A stretch of 5,110 nt of DNA from contig JAADFH010000042.1 of assembly GCA_013152995.1 (NCBI GenBank), positions 1 through 5,110 on the forward strand. The letters are read 5' to 3'. The stretch comes from Methanobacteriota archaeon. GTDB taxonomy: Archaea; Hydrothermarchaeota; Hydrothermarchaeia; Hydrothermarchaeales; BMS3B. The notes under the pieces are model-generated. The model ran no database searches, was not told where the DNA came from, and was given only the letters and a program-made list of their open reading frames with translations. A program made the translations under genes and the position numbers. Positions 1-5,110 of this stretch are shown piece by piece (the stretch's first letter is position 1; the number at the start of each line of letters is the position of its first letter).

Positions 1-62
1 TCCACCACCACAGCGTAAGCACACTCATTTACTCCAACCGCAACTTTTATATACTCCACCAT
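1..62 (-). CDS. Possible 5' end of a leftward gene, cut by the window edge
   Basis: On the minus strand an ATG at 62-60 opens a frame with no stop down to the edge. It gives about 20 codons beginning MVEYIKVAVGVNE and ending in a run of valines, a pattern that could be a first beta strand. If real, the gene would be divergent from tupA, and its first codons would overlap the tup TATA box. The upstream sequence (63-91 and beyond) holds no promoter-like AT-rich element in that direction, and no protein family can be recognised from so few residues. An open frame this short is expected by chance fairly often, so this is only a candidate. Confidence 0.15.
   Translation of the reverse strand, partial: MVEYIKVAVGVNECAYAVVV
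45..53 (+). promoter_or_regulatory. Archaeal TATA box of the tupABC operon
   Basis: TTTTATATA stands out in otherwise GC-rich sequence and matches the archaeal TATA consensus. Archaeal transcription normally starts about 25 bases past the box centre, which puts the start near 74-77. The leader would then be only about 15 bases and begin almost at the ribosome binding site. No clear BRE is visible upstream (the preceding bases are CCGCAAC). The box is close to symmetric, so leftward transcription from it cannot be excluded. Confidence 0.65.
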
Positions 63-74
63 CCCGCCTTTTGC

Positions 75-82
75 AGGAGGTG
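75..82 (+). promoter_or_regulatory. Strong Shine-Dalgarno site for tupA
   Basis: AGGAGGTG is fully complementary to the 3' end of archaeal 16S rRNA and lies 9 bases before the ATG at 92. A second, weaker purine run (TAGGAG, 86-91) directly abuts the start codon. The site supports the start at 92 and implies efficient translation of the binding protein. Confidence 0.8.
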
Positions 83-91
83 CAGTAGGAG

Positions 92-1117
92 ATGCGCAGA
101 GTTCTGATACTGGTGTGCATGGCTGTACTTCTGGTTATAGCCGGATGCACCCAGCAGGTGGAGCAGACGGGGCAGGGGGCAGGGAGCGAGCAGGGCGGCG
201 TGCATGCTTCAGAGCCAGCCAGCGCGGGAGAGACCTCTTCAGAGTCAGCCACACCCGAGAAGGCGGCAACACTGGTGCTTGCGACAACCACCAGCACCTA
301 CAACTCGGGCTTGCTGGATGTGCTCAACGCCGAGTTCCAGAAGAAGTACAACGTTATGGTAGAGGTGCACGCCGTCGGCACAGGTGCAGCGCTACGCATG
401 GGCAAGGACGGCGAGGTTGACGTGGTGCTGGTGCACGCCAGAACCAAGGAGGACAAGTTCCTTGAGGAAGGCTGGGGAATAAACAGGCGCAACGTAATGT
501 ACAACGACTTCATCCTGGTAGGTCCGCCCGGCGACCCCGCAGGGGTGCGTGGCATGAGCAACGTGAGCGAAGCCTTCAGGAAGATAGCGGAGGCAAAGGC
601 AAAGTTCGTGTCCCGCGGTGACAACTCCGGCACCCACACCAAGGAGCTCGCCATCTGGGAGCTCGCCGGTGTAACACCAGGTGGAGAGTGGTACGAGGAG
701 ACAGGGCAGGGCATGGGCAAGACCCTGACCATAGCCAGTGAGAAGCAGGCATACACCCTGACCGACAGGGGCACCTTCTTAGCCTACAGGGGCAAGCTTG
801 ACCTGGAGGTGATGGTGGAAGGTCCTGTCAAGGGCGGCGACCCTGTGCTTGCCAACCCCTACGCTGTGATTGCGGTGAATCCCAAGAAGTACCCGGACAG
901 AAACTATGAGCTTGCGATGCTCTACATCGGCTTCCTCACCTCGCCAGAGGGGCAGAAGCTCATTGAAAACTACAAGAAGAACGGTGAGCAGCTCTTCTAC
1001 CCCGACGCCCTGGTGGACAGAGAGAACTACAACCAGTACCTGCCCGTCACCGTGCACGGACTCTACAACGAAGAGGGTGAGCCCTACACAGGCATAACCC
1101 TGCCGCCGAAGGGTTAG
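92..1117 (+). CDS. tupA: Tungstate ABC transporter substrate-binding lipoprotein TupA
   Basis: This is the extracytoplasmic binding protein that captures tungstate and delivers it to TupB. Residues 1-18 form a lipoprotein signal with lipobox I-A-G-C and the lipid-anchor cysteine at 19. A Gln/Gly/Ser/Glu-rich linker (about 20-58) tethers the domain to the membrane. The mature domain opens with the TTTST motif (65-69), the TTTS signature typical of TupA proteins, then VGTG (95-98), the DVVLVHA strand (110-116) and SRGDNSGTH (174-182), which are expected anion-pocket segments. At 341 residues the length fits TupA plus a long linker. The start is fixed by the AGGAGGTG site and the immediate signal peptide. 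The gene leads a three-gene operon, with tupB 3 bases downstream. Vanadate (VupA-like) or molybdate specificity is possible from family membership alone; the convergent AOR-family gene favours tungstate. Confidence 0.92.
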   Translation: MRRVLILVCMAVLLVIAGCTQQVEQTGQGAGSEQGGVHASEPASAGETSSESATPEKAATLVLATTTSTYNSGLLDVLNAEFQKKYNVMVEVHAVGTGAALRMGKDGEVDVVLVHARTKEDKFLEEGWGINRRNVMYNDFILVGPPGDPAGVRGMSNVSEAFRKIAEAKAKFVSRGDNSGTHTKELAIWELAGVTPGGEWYEETGQGMGKTLTIASEKQAYTLTDRGTFLAYRGKLDLEVMVEGPVKGGDPVLANPYAVIAVNPKKYPDRNYELAMLYIGFLTSPEGQKLIENYKKNGEQLFYPDALVDRENYNQYLPVTVHGLYNEEGEPYTGITLPPKG

Positions 1118-1120
1118 AGC

Positions 1121-1867
1121 ATGGAGTACCTGCTGGAGGGCATCCAGAGGGCGCTCATCCTCCTTTTTTCTTTTGACCCCTACGTGATGAGCACCGCAAA
1201 GGTTCAGCTCATGGTATCCAGCACCGCCGTGATTCTAGCCACCCTTGCGGCTCTTCCGCTGGCTGTGGTGTTCTGCTTCAGAGACTTCCCGCTCAAGAGC
1301 TTCCTGCTCACGCTGATAAACACCGGCATGGGGCTGCCGCCGGTGGTGGTGGGGCTGGTGGTCTTCGTGTTCTTCATGCGCAAGGGTCCGCTTGGGTTCC
1401 TGGAGCTCATATACACCAAGGAGATAATGGTGATAGCCCAGTTCATACTGGCATTTCCGATAATACTGAGCGTGAGCATCTCCGCCATAAACTCCGTGCC
1501 CCTGAGCATACGCGAGACCGCCGTAACCCTGGGTGCGGGCGGCAGAGACGTGATGCTGCTCGTGCTCAGGGAGGCAGCCTTCGGAATAATCACGGGCATA
1601 CTTGCAGGCGCCGGCAGGGTGTTCGCCGAGGTGGGTGCAATACTCACGGTGGGCGGCAACATAGCCTACAGCGTTGCCACCGAGCAGGGCGTGGTGACGC
1701 TCTCAAAAACCAGGACTCTTTCAACCGCCATCCCCTTAGAGACCAGCAAGGGAGACATCTCAAACGCCATAGCCTTCGGGCTGATACTCCTCCTCATAAC
1801 CTTCATGCTGAACCTGCTCACCAACTACCTGCGCAGGAGGTACAGGATTGGAGCTGCTCAGGCTTGA
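1121..1867 (+). CDS. tupB: Tungstate ABC transporter permease TupB
   Basis: This is the membrane subunit of the importer, expected to work as a homodimer between TupA outside and TupC inside. Five hydrophobic segments are visible at about residues 28-52, 62-87, 102-123, 150-175 and 212-236. The cytoplasmic EAA-type loop lies at 131-152 (RETAVTLGAGGRD..., key Gly140 and the following LREA) and is the docking site for the ATPase. The length of 248 residues is normal for TupB/ModB-type permeases. The ATG follows the tupA stop by 3 bases with only a weak AAGG (1109-1112) upstream, so translation is probably coupled to tupA. The 3' end overlaps the start of tupC by 20 bases. A T-rich tract in codons 15-18 (1164-1174) is unusual for this GC-rich gene. 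Family assignment is firm; the substrate rests on TupA and context. Confidence 0.92.
   Translation: MEYLLEGIQRALILLFSFDPYVMSTAKVQLMVSSTAVILATLAALPLAVVFCFRDFPLKSFLLTLINTGMGLPPVVVGLVVFVFFMRKGPLGFLELIYTKEIMVIAQFILAFPIILSVSISAINSVPLSIRETAVTLGAGGRDVMLLVLREAAFGIITGILAGAGRVFAEVGAILTVGGNIAYSVATEQGVVTLSKTRTLSTAIPLETSKGDISNAIAFGLILLLITFMLNLLTNYLRRRYRIGAAQA
1164..1174 (+). terminator. Possible internal oligo-T termination tract
   Basis: TTTTTTCTTTT lies 43 bases inside tupB, in a region where long T runs are otherwise absent. Archaeal RNA polymerase can terminate at oligo-T tracts in the non-template strand without a hairpin. Partial termination here would leave an mRNA carrying tupA alone, giving excess binding protein over the membrane subunits. 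The same bases encode Leu-Phe-Ser-Phe in a hydrophobic stretch, so the tract may simply be coding. Confidence 0.25.
1835..1841 (+). promoter_or_regulatory. Shine-Dalgarno site that sets the TTG start of tupC
   Basis: AGGAGGT lies inside the end of tupB, 6 bases before a TTG at 1848. There is no ATG or GTG at an alternative suitable distance, and the protein read from TTG begins directly with the usual first strand of an ABC ATPase (MELLRLEQVSKRYG). The site therefore decides a non-ATG start. Confidence 0.8.
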
Positions 1868-2933
1868 GCAGGTGAGCAAGAGGTACGGGCAGAGGGAGGT
1901 GCTCTCCGGCATAAGCCTGAGCCTCAGCCAGGGGGAGCTCCTCACCCTCCTGGGACCGAGCGGCGCGGGAAAGACCACGCTGATGCGCATAATCAACCTG
2001 CTGGAGCATCCCAGCTCGGGGAGAATATTCTTCAGGGGCAGAGACCTGCTGCAGCTCTCGGGTGAGGAACTGCTTGAGGTCAGGCGCAGGATGGTCATGG
2101 TCTTCCAGAAGCCGGTGATGTTCTCCGGAAGCGTCTACTACAACTTAGCCTTCGGGCTGAGGGTGCGCCGTGTGCCTGAGCAGGAGATTCGCAGGAGGGT
2201 GAAGGAGGCGCTGGAGCTGGTGGGCATGCAGGGGTACGAGGACAGGGACGCCAGAACACTCTCAGGAGGCGAGGCGCAGAGGATTGCCTTCGCCAGGGCT
2301 ATGGTGCTGGAGCCCGAGCTGGTGCTGCTGGACGAGCCCACCACCAGCCTTGACCCTGTAATGGAGGGCAGGGTGCACGAAATCATAGCAAAGATGAGGG
2401 AGAGGGGGATGACCATAATACTCACCACCCACAAGCAGCACGAGGCTCTCAGCCTGGGCGACAGGATAGCGGTGCTGCGCGGCGGCAGGCTCCAGCAGGT
2501 GGGCTCGCCGAAGGAGGTGGTTTACTCTCCCCGCACCAGGTTCGTTGCAGAGTTCACGGGCATGTGCAACATCTACGAGGGCGAGGTGGTGGAGGCTGGC
2601 GGAGAGGAGTGCAGGGTTAAGGTGGGGGAGGTGGTGCTCAGCATAAGAGGCAGCGCCCCCGCAGGAGAGAGGGTGTGCGTGGGCATCCGCCCCGAGGATG
2701 TGATGCTCATCCGCACCGACGTTCCGCTGAGCAGGAGGCACAGGAACCTGCTCAGGGGTGTGGTGAGGGAGATATCACCCCAGGGGGGTGCCATGCTGAG
2801 GCTGCACATCTCCGGAAGCCTTGAGGTGCTCGCAGACGTGCCCAGGCATGTGGTTGAGAAGATGAGCATACGCCCGGGAGGCGAGGTGGTGTACTCGCTG
2901 AAAGCCTCCTGCCTCAGGCTGCTTGAGGACTAA
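1848..2933 (+). CDS. tupC: Tungstate ABC transporter ATP-binding protein TupC with C-terminal TOBE domain
   Basis: This cytoplasmic ATPase powers tungstate import by binding the EAA loop of TupB. The nucleotide-binding domain (about 1-235) is intact: Walker A GPSGAGKT (36-43), Q-loop Gln87, signature LSGGEAQR (138-145), Walker B LVLLDEP (158-164) with catalytic Glu163, D-loop SLDP (167-170) and H-loop His195. Residues about 240-360 form an extra region resembling a TOBE/molbindin-type domain, including GIRPEDVML (279-287) and a final segment around NLLRGVVREIS to SLKASCLRLL. Many TupC proteins are shorter (about 200-240 residues) and lack this; ModC and WtpC proteins of about 350 residues have it. 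In the Methanosarcina ModBC importer the equivalent domain binds oxyanion and shuts transport off, so similar trans-inhibition is an inference here. The start is TTG, overlapping tupB by 20 bases. The stop codon overlaps that of the opposing AOR gene. Confidence 0.9.
   Translation: MELLRLEQVSKRYGQREVLSGISLSLSQGELLTLLGPSGAGKTTLMRIINLLEHPSSGRIFFRGRDLLQLSGEELLEVRRRMVMVFQKPVMFSGSVYYNLAFGLRVRRVPEQEIRRRVKEALELVGMQGYEDRDARTLSGGEAQRIAFARAMVLEPELVLLDEPTTSLDPVMEGRVHEIIAKMRERGMTIILTTHKQHEALSLGDRIAVLRGGRLQQVGSPKEVVYSPRTRFVAEFTGMCNIYEGEVVEAGGEECRVKVGEVVLSIRGSAPAGERVCVGIRPEDVMLIRTDVPLSRRHRNLLRGVVREISPQGGAMLRLHISGSLEVLADVPRHVVEKMSIRPGGEVVYSLKASCLRLLED
2930..2933. other. Tail-to-tail overlap of the two operons
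   Basis: The bases CTAA hold the TAA stop of tupC on the plus strand (2931-2933) and the TAG stop of the AOR-family gene on the minus strand (2932-2930). There is no intergenic spacer, no T-rich tract and no hairpin here. Transcripts from both sides must therefore end within, and antisense to, the opposing gene. Confidence 0.9.
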
Positions 2934-4663
2934 AGGTACTTCTCTGCGAAGTAGCTCAGCGCCCTCTCAATGTACTCCCTGCTCAGGCTAACGCCGAGCG
3001 CCTCCTGCTCCACCGCCCTCTCAGGCACCCTCAGCTTCTCTGGCGAGTAGCCCAGCTCCAGCCTGTACCTCTGCTTCTCGGCGTAGATTCTCCCGGCGAT
3101 TTCCATGAGCTCCTCGGGCGTGAGCTCCAGCCCGAGCGGGTCAAACGCCTGCGCCACCAGCGCCGGGGTGTAGATGCTCCTGGCAAAGAAGCACACCACC
3201 AGCGTGCTCAGGAGCTGCTTCTCAATCTCCCTGCTCACCAGCGCATCCACCAGCTCCTCCGGCGACAGCCTCCTGCCCTCCTTGGCGAGCTTCTGGTCAA
3301 GCTCGTAGCCGCCGCCATCAAGGTGGCTGTGCCTGGAGCCTATGAGGTAGCCTATGTATGCGCCGTAGCCCGTGCAGTAGCCGGGCATCTCATTCCCGCC
3401 AAAGCTGAGCGCAAACTCCTGACCTCCGTACTCCCTGGATGCATGCTCCACCCCCATGCCCAGCGCACGGTAGAACTCGTTTGCCCCGGAGGCGATGTGC
3501 TCAATGGCTCTGAGGTAGCCCTCCACCCTGCCGAACCTGAGCTCCTCTATGGTCTCACGCCTGCTCACCAGCCCCCTCTCCAGAGCCTCCGTAGCCCAGG
3601 CGAGGGCTACGCCGGCGCTTATCGCATCCATCCCCAGCCTCTCCACCTGGTTTATGAGCCTGAGCACATCCTCGGCGCTGCCTATCCCGAGCATTGAGCC
3701 CAGGCTGTAGATGAGCTCGTAGTCATAGCCCACCATGAGCGTCTTGTAGAAGTAGGGCTCATCCCCGTAGGGCACCCTGAGGGCTCCTATGTGGATGCAC
3801 GCAACAGGGCAATGGGAGCATGCCACCCTCCTGCCCAGCACGCGCTCCGCAAAAGCCTCGCCGCTTATCCCGCTGGCGCCGCTGAAGCTGGTGCGCTTCA
3901 GGTTCATGGATGGGAGCGCACGTATCTCATTCAGGGGCTGCACGTTCGCTGCCGTGCCCAGGGTGTAGTACTTCTTCGCCTCCTTCCAGGAGGTTATCCT
4001 GCTGAATATCTCCCTGTAAATCCTGCGGTAGCAGCTCAGCCTCTCGGGCTTGAAGGCGCCCCTGCCGGAGATAACCAGCGCCTTGAGGCGCTTGCTTCCG
4101 AAAACCGCACCCATGCCGAGCCTGCCGAAGTGCCTGTAGGTCTCGGTATTCACGCAGGCGTACCTGACCAGGTTGGAGCCTGCTGCACCTATCCTGAGGA
4201 CGCTCCTCACCCCTGCACCGCCCTCACGCTTGGCGATTATCCTGCCCACAACTATGGAGTCCCTCACATTCCATATCGCCCTGGCATCACGGAAGTGCAC
4301 CCTGTCGTTATTTACCACCACGTACACCGGCTCCTCAGCCCTGCCGAGCACCACCACCGCCAGGTAGCCGGCGTTGGCTATGGAGGTTGCCACCCTCCCG
4401 CCTGCATGGCTCTCGCCCATCATGCCTGTGAGCGGGCTCCTGAACATGCCCACACACTTTGAAGCCATGGGGTATGCGGGAGTGAAGAGACCTGTTGAGA
4501 GGATTACAGCATTATCCTCGCCGAGCGGGTCGGCGCTGCTTGGTACGTGCTCGCGCAGCAGCTTTATCCCCGCGCCAGCTCCCCCGAGCCACTCCTCAAC
4601 CTCCAGCTCCTCGCACCAGTGCTCGTACTCCGAGAGGTTGATGAAGAGCACGCTGCGCCTCAT
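2930..4663 (-). CDS. Aldehyde:ferredoxin oxidoreductase family tungsten-bispterin enzyme, divergent catalytic subunit
   Basis: This is the probable catalytic subunit of a cytoplasmic tungstoenzyme of the AOR family, whose members oxidise aldehydes to acids or carry out related low-potential two-electron reactions using a tungsten-bispterin and one [4Fe-4S] cluster. Family marks in order are the N-terminal barrel domain with WLGGAGAGIKLL (25-36), SPLTG (76-80), AGGRVATSIANAGY (87-100), IGAAGSNLV (158-166) and GRLGMGAVFGSKRLKAL (180-196). Then come CSHCPVAC (Cys282, Cys285, Cys289), three cluster ligands; YDYELIYSLGSMLG (313-326); LGMDAISAG (343-351); and Cys491, the fourth ligand. At 577 residues it is slightly shorter than Pyrococcus AOR (about 605). 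Departures from the classic pattern are Ala30 where G-R-G has arginine, and STLVVC in place of DxxGLC before Cys491. A GGAGG site precedes the ATG, which overlaps the ferredoxin gene by 4 bases. Substrate unknown; tungsten is inferred from family and the tup operon. Confidence 0.88.
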   Translation of the reverse strand: MRRSVLFINLSEYEHWCEELEVEEWLGGAGAGIKLLREHVPSSADPLGEDNAVILSTGLFTPAYPMASKCVGMFRSPLTGMMGESHAGGRVATSIANAGYLAVVVLGRAEEPVYVVVNNDRVHFRDARAIWNVRDSIVVGRIIAKREGGAGVRSVLRIGAAGSNLVRYACVNTETYRHFGRLGMGAVFGSKRLKALVISGRGAFKPERLSCYRRIYREIFSRITSWKEAKKYYTLGTAANVQPLNEIRALPSMNLKRTSFSGASGISGEAFAERVLGRRVACSHCPVACIHIGALRVPYGDEPYFYKTLMVGYDYELIYSLGSMLGIGSAEDVLRLINQVERLGMDAISAGVALAWATEALERGLVSRRETIEELRFGRVEGYLRAIEHIASGANEFYRALGMGVEHASREYGGQEFALSFGGNEMPGYCTGYGAYIGYLIGSRHSHLDGGGYELDQKLAKEGRRLSPEELVDALVSREIEKQLLSTLVVCFFARSIYTPALVAQAFDPLGLELTPEELMEIAGRIYAEKQRYRLELGYSPEKLRVPERAVEQEALGVSLSREYIERALSYFAEKYL

Positions 4664-5061
4664 GCTTCCGCCTCCGAATACTCAAGCACACCATGAGCGC
4701 AGAAGGGTGCGCAGTAGCCGCAGTGCACACACACCGAGACCTTGCCGTCCCTGCGCCTGAAAACCGCACCCAGGGTGCAGGCTTCAACACAGTTCCCGCA
4801 GCCCATGCACTTCTTCTCTGCATACCTCACGCCGCCCCCCTTCCTGGGGGTGAGCGCCCCCGTGGGGCAGACCTCAGAGCAAGGCGGGCGCTCGCAGGCT
4901 CTGCAGAATATAACCGTTGCACCCCTCTCAAAGCCGGACAAGCTAACCGCAAGTATCCCGGAGTACTCCGTGCCTATCCTGCCCTGCCGCCTGGAGCAGG
5001 CGTACATGCAGAGCTGACACCCCACACACCTGTCCAGGTCCCTGGCTTTGAGACGCATCAT
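4660..5061 (-). CDS. Four-cluster [4Fe-4S] ferredoxin-like electron-transfer subunit
   Basis: This small iron-sulfur protein (133 residues) probably carries electrons to or from the AOR-family subunit encoded immediately downstream. It has exactly 16 cysteines in four groups: 12/15/18/22, 53/56/61/65 (the wider CxxCx4CxxxC spacing), 85/88/91/95 and 111/114/117/121, enough for four [4Fe-4S] clusters. This layout is that of the DmsB/HycB-like family, which includes the small subunits of heteromeric AOR-family enzymes such as P. furiosus WOR5. There is no signal peptide or membrane segment, so it is cytoplasmic. Its last bases form an ATGA overlap with the AOR gene, indicating translational coupling and matched amounts. 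Two adjacent ATG codons (5061 and 5058) could start it; no good ribosome binding site precedes either, and the promoter lies very close, suggesting a nearly leaderless mRNA. Confidence 0.88.
   Translation of the reverse strand: MMRLKARDLDRCVGCQLCMYACSRRQGRIGTEYSGILAVSLSGFERGATVIFCRACERPPCSEVCPTGALTPRKGGGVRYAEKKCMGCGNCVEACTLGAVFRRRDGKVSVCVHCGYCAPFCAHGVLEYSEAEA
4671..4675 (-). promoter_or_regulatory. Shine-Dalgarno site for the AOR-family gene
   Basis: Read on the minus strand, GGAGG lies 7 bases before the ATG at 4663, inside the last codons of the ferredoxin-like gene. It supports the chosen start and the ATGA-coupled translation of the two subunits. Confidence 0.7.
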
Positions 5062-5085
5062 CAGATGCCTGAGTTTCTAATCCGT

Positions 5086-5103
5086 AGATAATAAAGGTTA
5101 TCT
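5086..5103. repeat. Perfect inverted repeat over the promoter, candidate operator
   Basis: AGATAA (5086-5091) and TTATCT (5098-5103) are exact reverse complements separated by 6 bases (TAAAGG). The repeat covers the TATA box of the ferredoxin/AOR operon, a position where a dimeric repressor would block TBP. No matching palindrome is seen at the tup promoter. Short AT-rich palindromes arise by chance, so an operator role is inferred. Confidence 0.4.
5087..5095 (-). promoter_or_regulatory. Archaeal TATA box of the ferredoxin/AOR operon
   Basis: On the minus strand TTTATTATC sits about 30 bases before the first ATG (5061), with a purine-rich CGAAAG a few bases further upstream that could contribute to a BRE. 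Counting about 25-27 bases from the box centre puts transcription start near 5064-5066, only a few bases before the start codon. This is the only AT-rich stretch upstream of the operon inside the window. Confidence 0.6.
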
Positions 5104-5110
5104 TTCGGAA

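Noticed and set aside
1..30. CCACCACCA and GTGGTGGTG short repeats as a repeat element
   Set aside because: These are very short trinucleotide runs of the type common in GC-rich valine-coding sequence, with no larger repeat unit.
298..774. 158-codon minus-strand frame opposite tupA
   Set aside because: It is a shadow of tupA, with Ser/Pro-rich translation and no initiation signal; the TupA motifs fix the plus strand as coding.
92..1117. Phosphate-binding PstS or molybdate-binding ModA/WtpA as the identity of the first gene
   Set aside because: The TTTS opening motif and the VGTG segment fit TupA proteins better than ModA/WtpA or PstS, and an AOR-family gene is adjacent. Vanadate remains a lesser alternative.
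2262..2741. 159-codon minus-strand frame opposite tupC
   Set aside because: The plus strand holds all ABC ATPase motifs in order; the His/Leu-rich minus translation is an artefact of GC-rich complementarity.
2930..2940. Terminator between the converging operons
   Set aside because: The stop codons overlap and the flanking sequence has no T run on either strand and no stable hairpin, so there is no basis for a terminator call.
3791..4462. 223-codon open frame on the plus strand opposite the AOR gene
   Set aside because: It lies wholly antisense to a well-conserved AOR-family gene, its translation shows no family motifs and is rich in Ala/Pro/His as expected from the complement of GC-rich codons, and no ribosome site precedes it.
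4693..5091. 132-codon plus-strand frame opposite the ferredoxin gene
   Set aside because: It is antisense to a gene with 16 correctly spaced cysteines, and its own translation has no recognisable pattern.

Overview
The window reads as a compact, GC-rich archaeal chromosome segment. Signs of an archaeon are TATA-box promoters (TTTTATATA before the first gene, TTTATTATC before the reverse-strand operon), heavy use of AGG for arginine and ATA for isoleucine, strong GGAGG-type ribosome binding sites, and a tungsten-enzyme gene set typical of anaerobic and often thermophilic archaea. Euryarchaeal affiliation is plausible, but the sequence does not name a species.

The layout is two operons facing each other. 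On the plus strand, 92-2933, is a complete tungstate-type ABC importer: a lipoprotein binding protein (TupA), a five-helix permease (TupB), and an ATPase with a C-terminal oxyanion-sensing-like TOBE domain (TupC). tupA and tupB are 3 bases apart. tupC starts inside tupB with a TTG codon behind a perfect AGGAGGT site. On the minus strand, 5061-2930, is a two-gene operon: a four-cluster [4Fe-4S] ferredoxin-like subunit followed, with an ATGA overlap, by a divergent aldehyde:ferredoxin oxidoreductase (AOR) family enzyme, which would carry a tungsten- (or molybdenum-) bispterin cofactor. The operons meet tail to tail with their stop codons overlapping, so nothing separates them.

The joint logic is straightforward: the importer brings in tungstate, and the neighbouring enzyme is a likely consumer of tungsten. 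The ferredoxin-like protein is probably the electron-transfer partner of the AOR-type catalytic subunit. The substrate cannot be read from the sequence, and the catalytic subunit departs from classic AOR at several usually conserved cofactor-pocket positions.

Non-coding sequence is limited to about 91 bases at the left edge (the tup promoter and leader, perhaps with the start of a leftward gene) and 49 bases at the right edge (a promoter with a perfect 6-6-6 palindrome over its TATA box). There are no RNA genes, mobile elements, CRISPR arrays or pseudogenes that I can see. The most worthwhile points are the variant AOR/four-cluster pair, the operator-like palindrome, and a T-rich tract just inside tupB that could act as an internal archaeal terminator.
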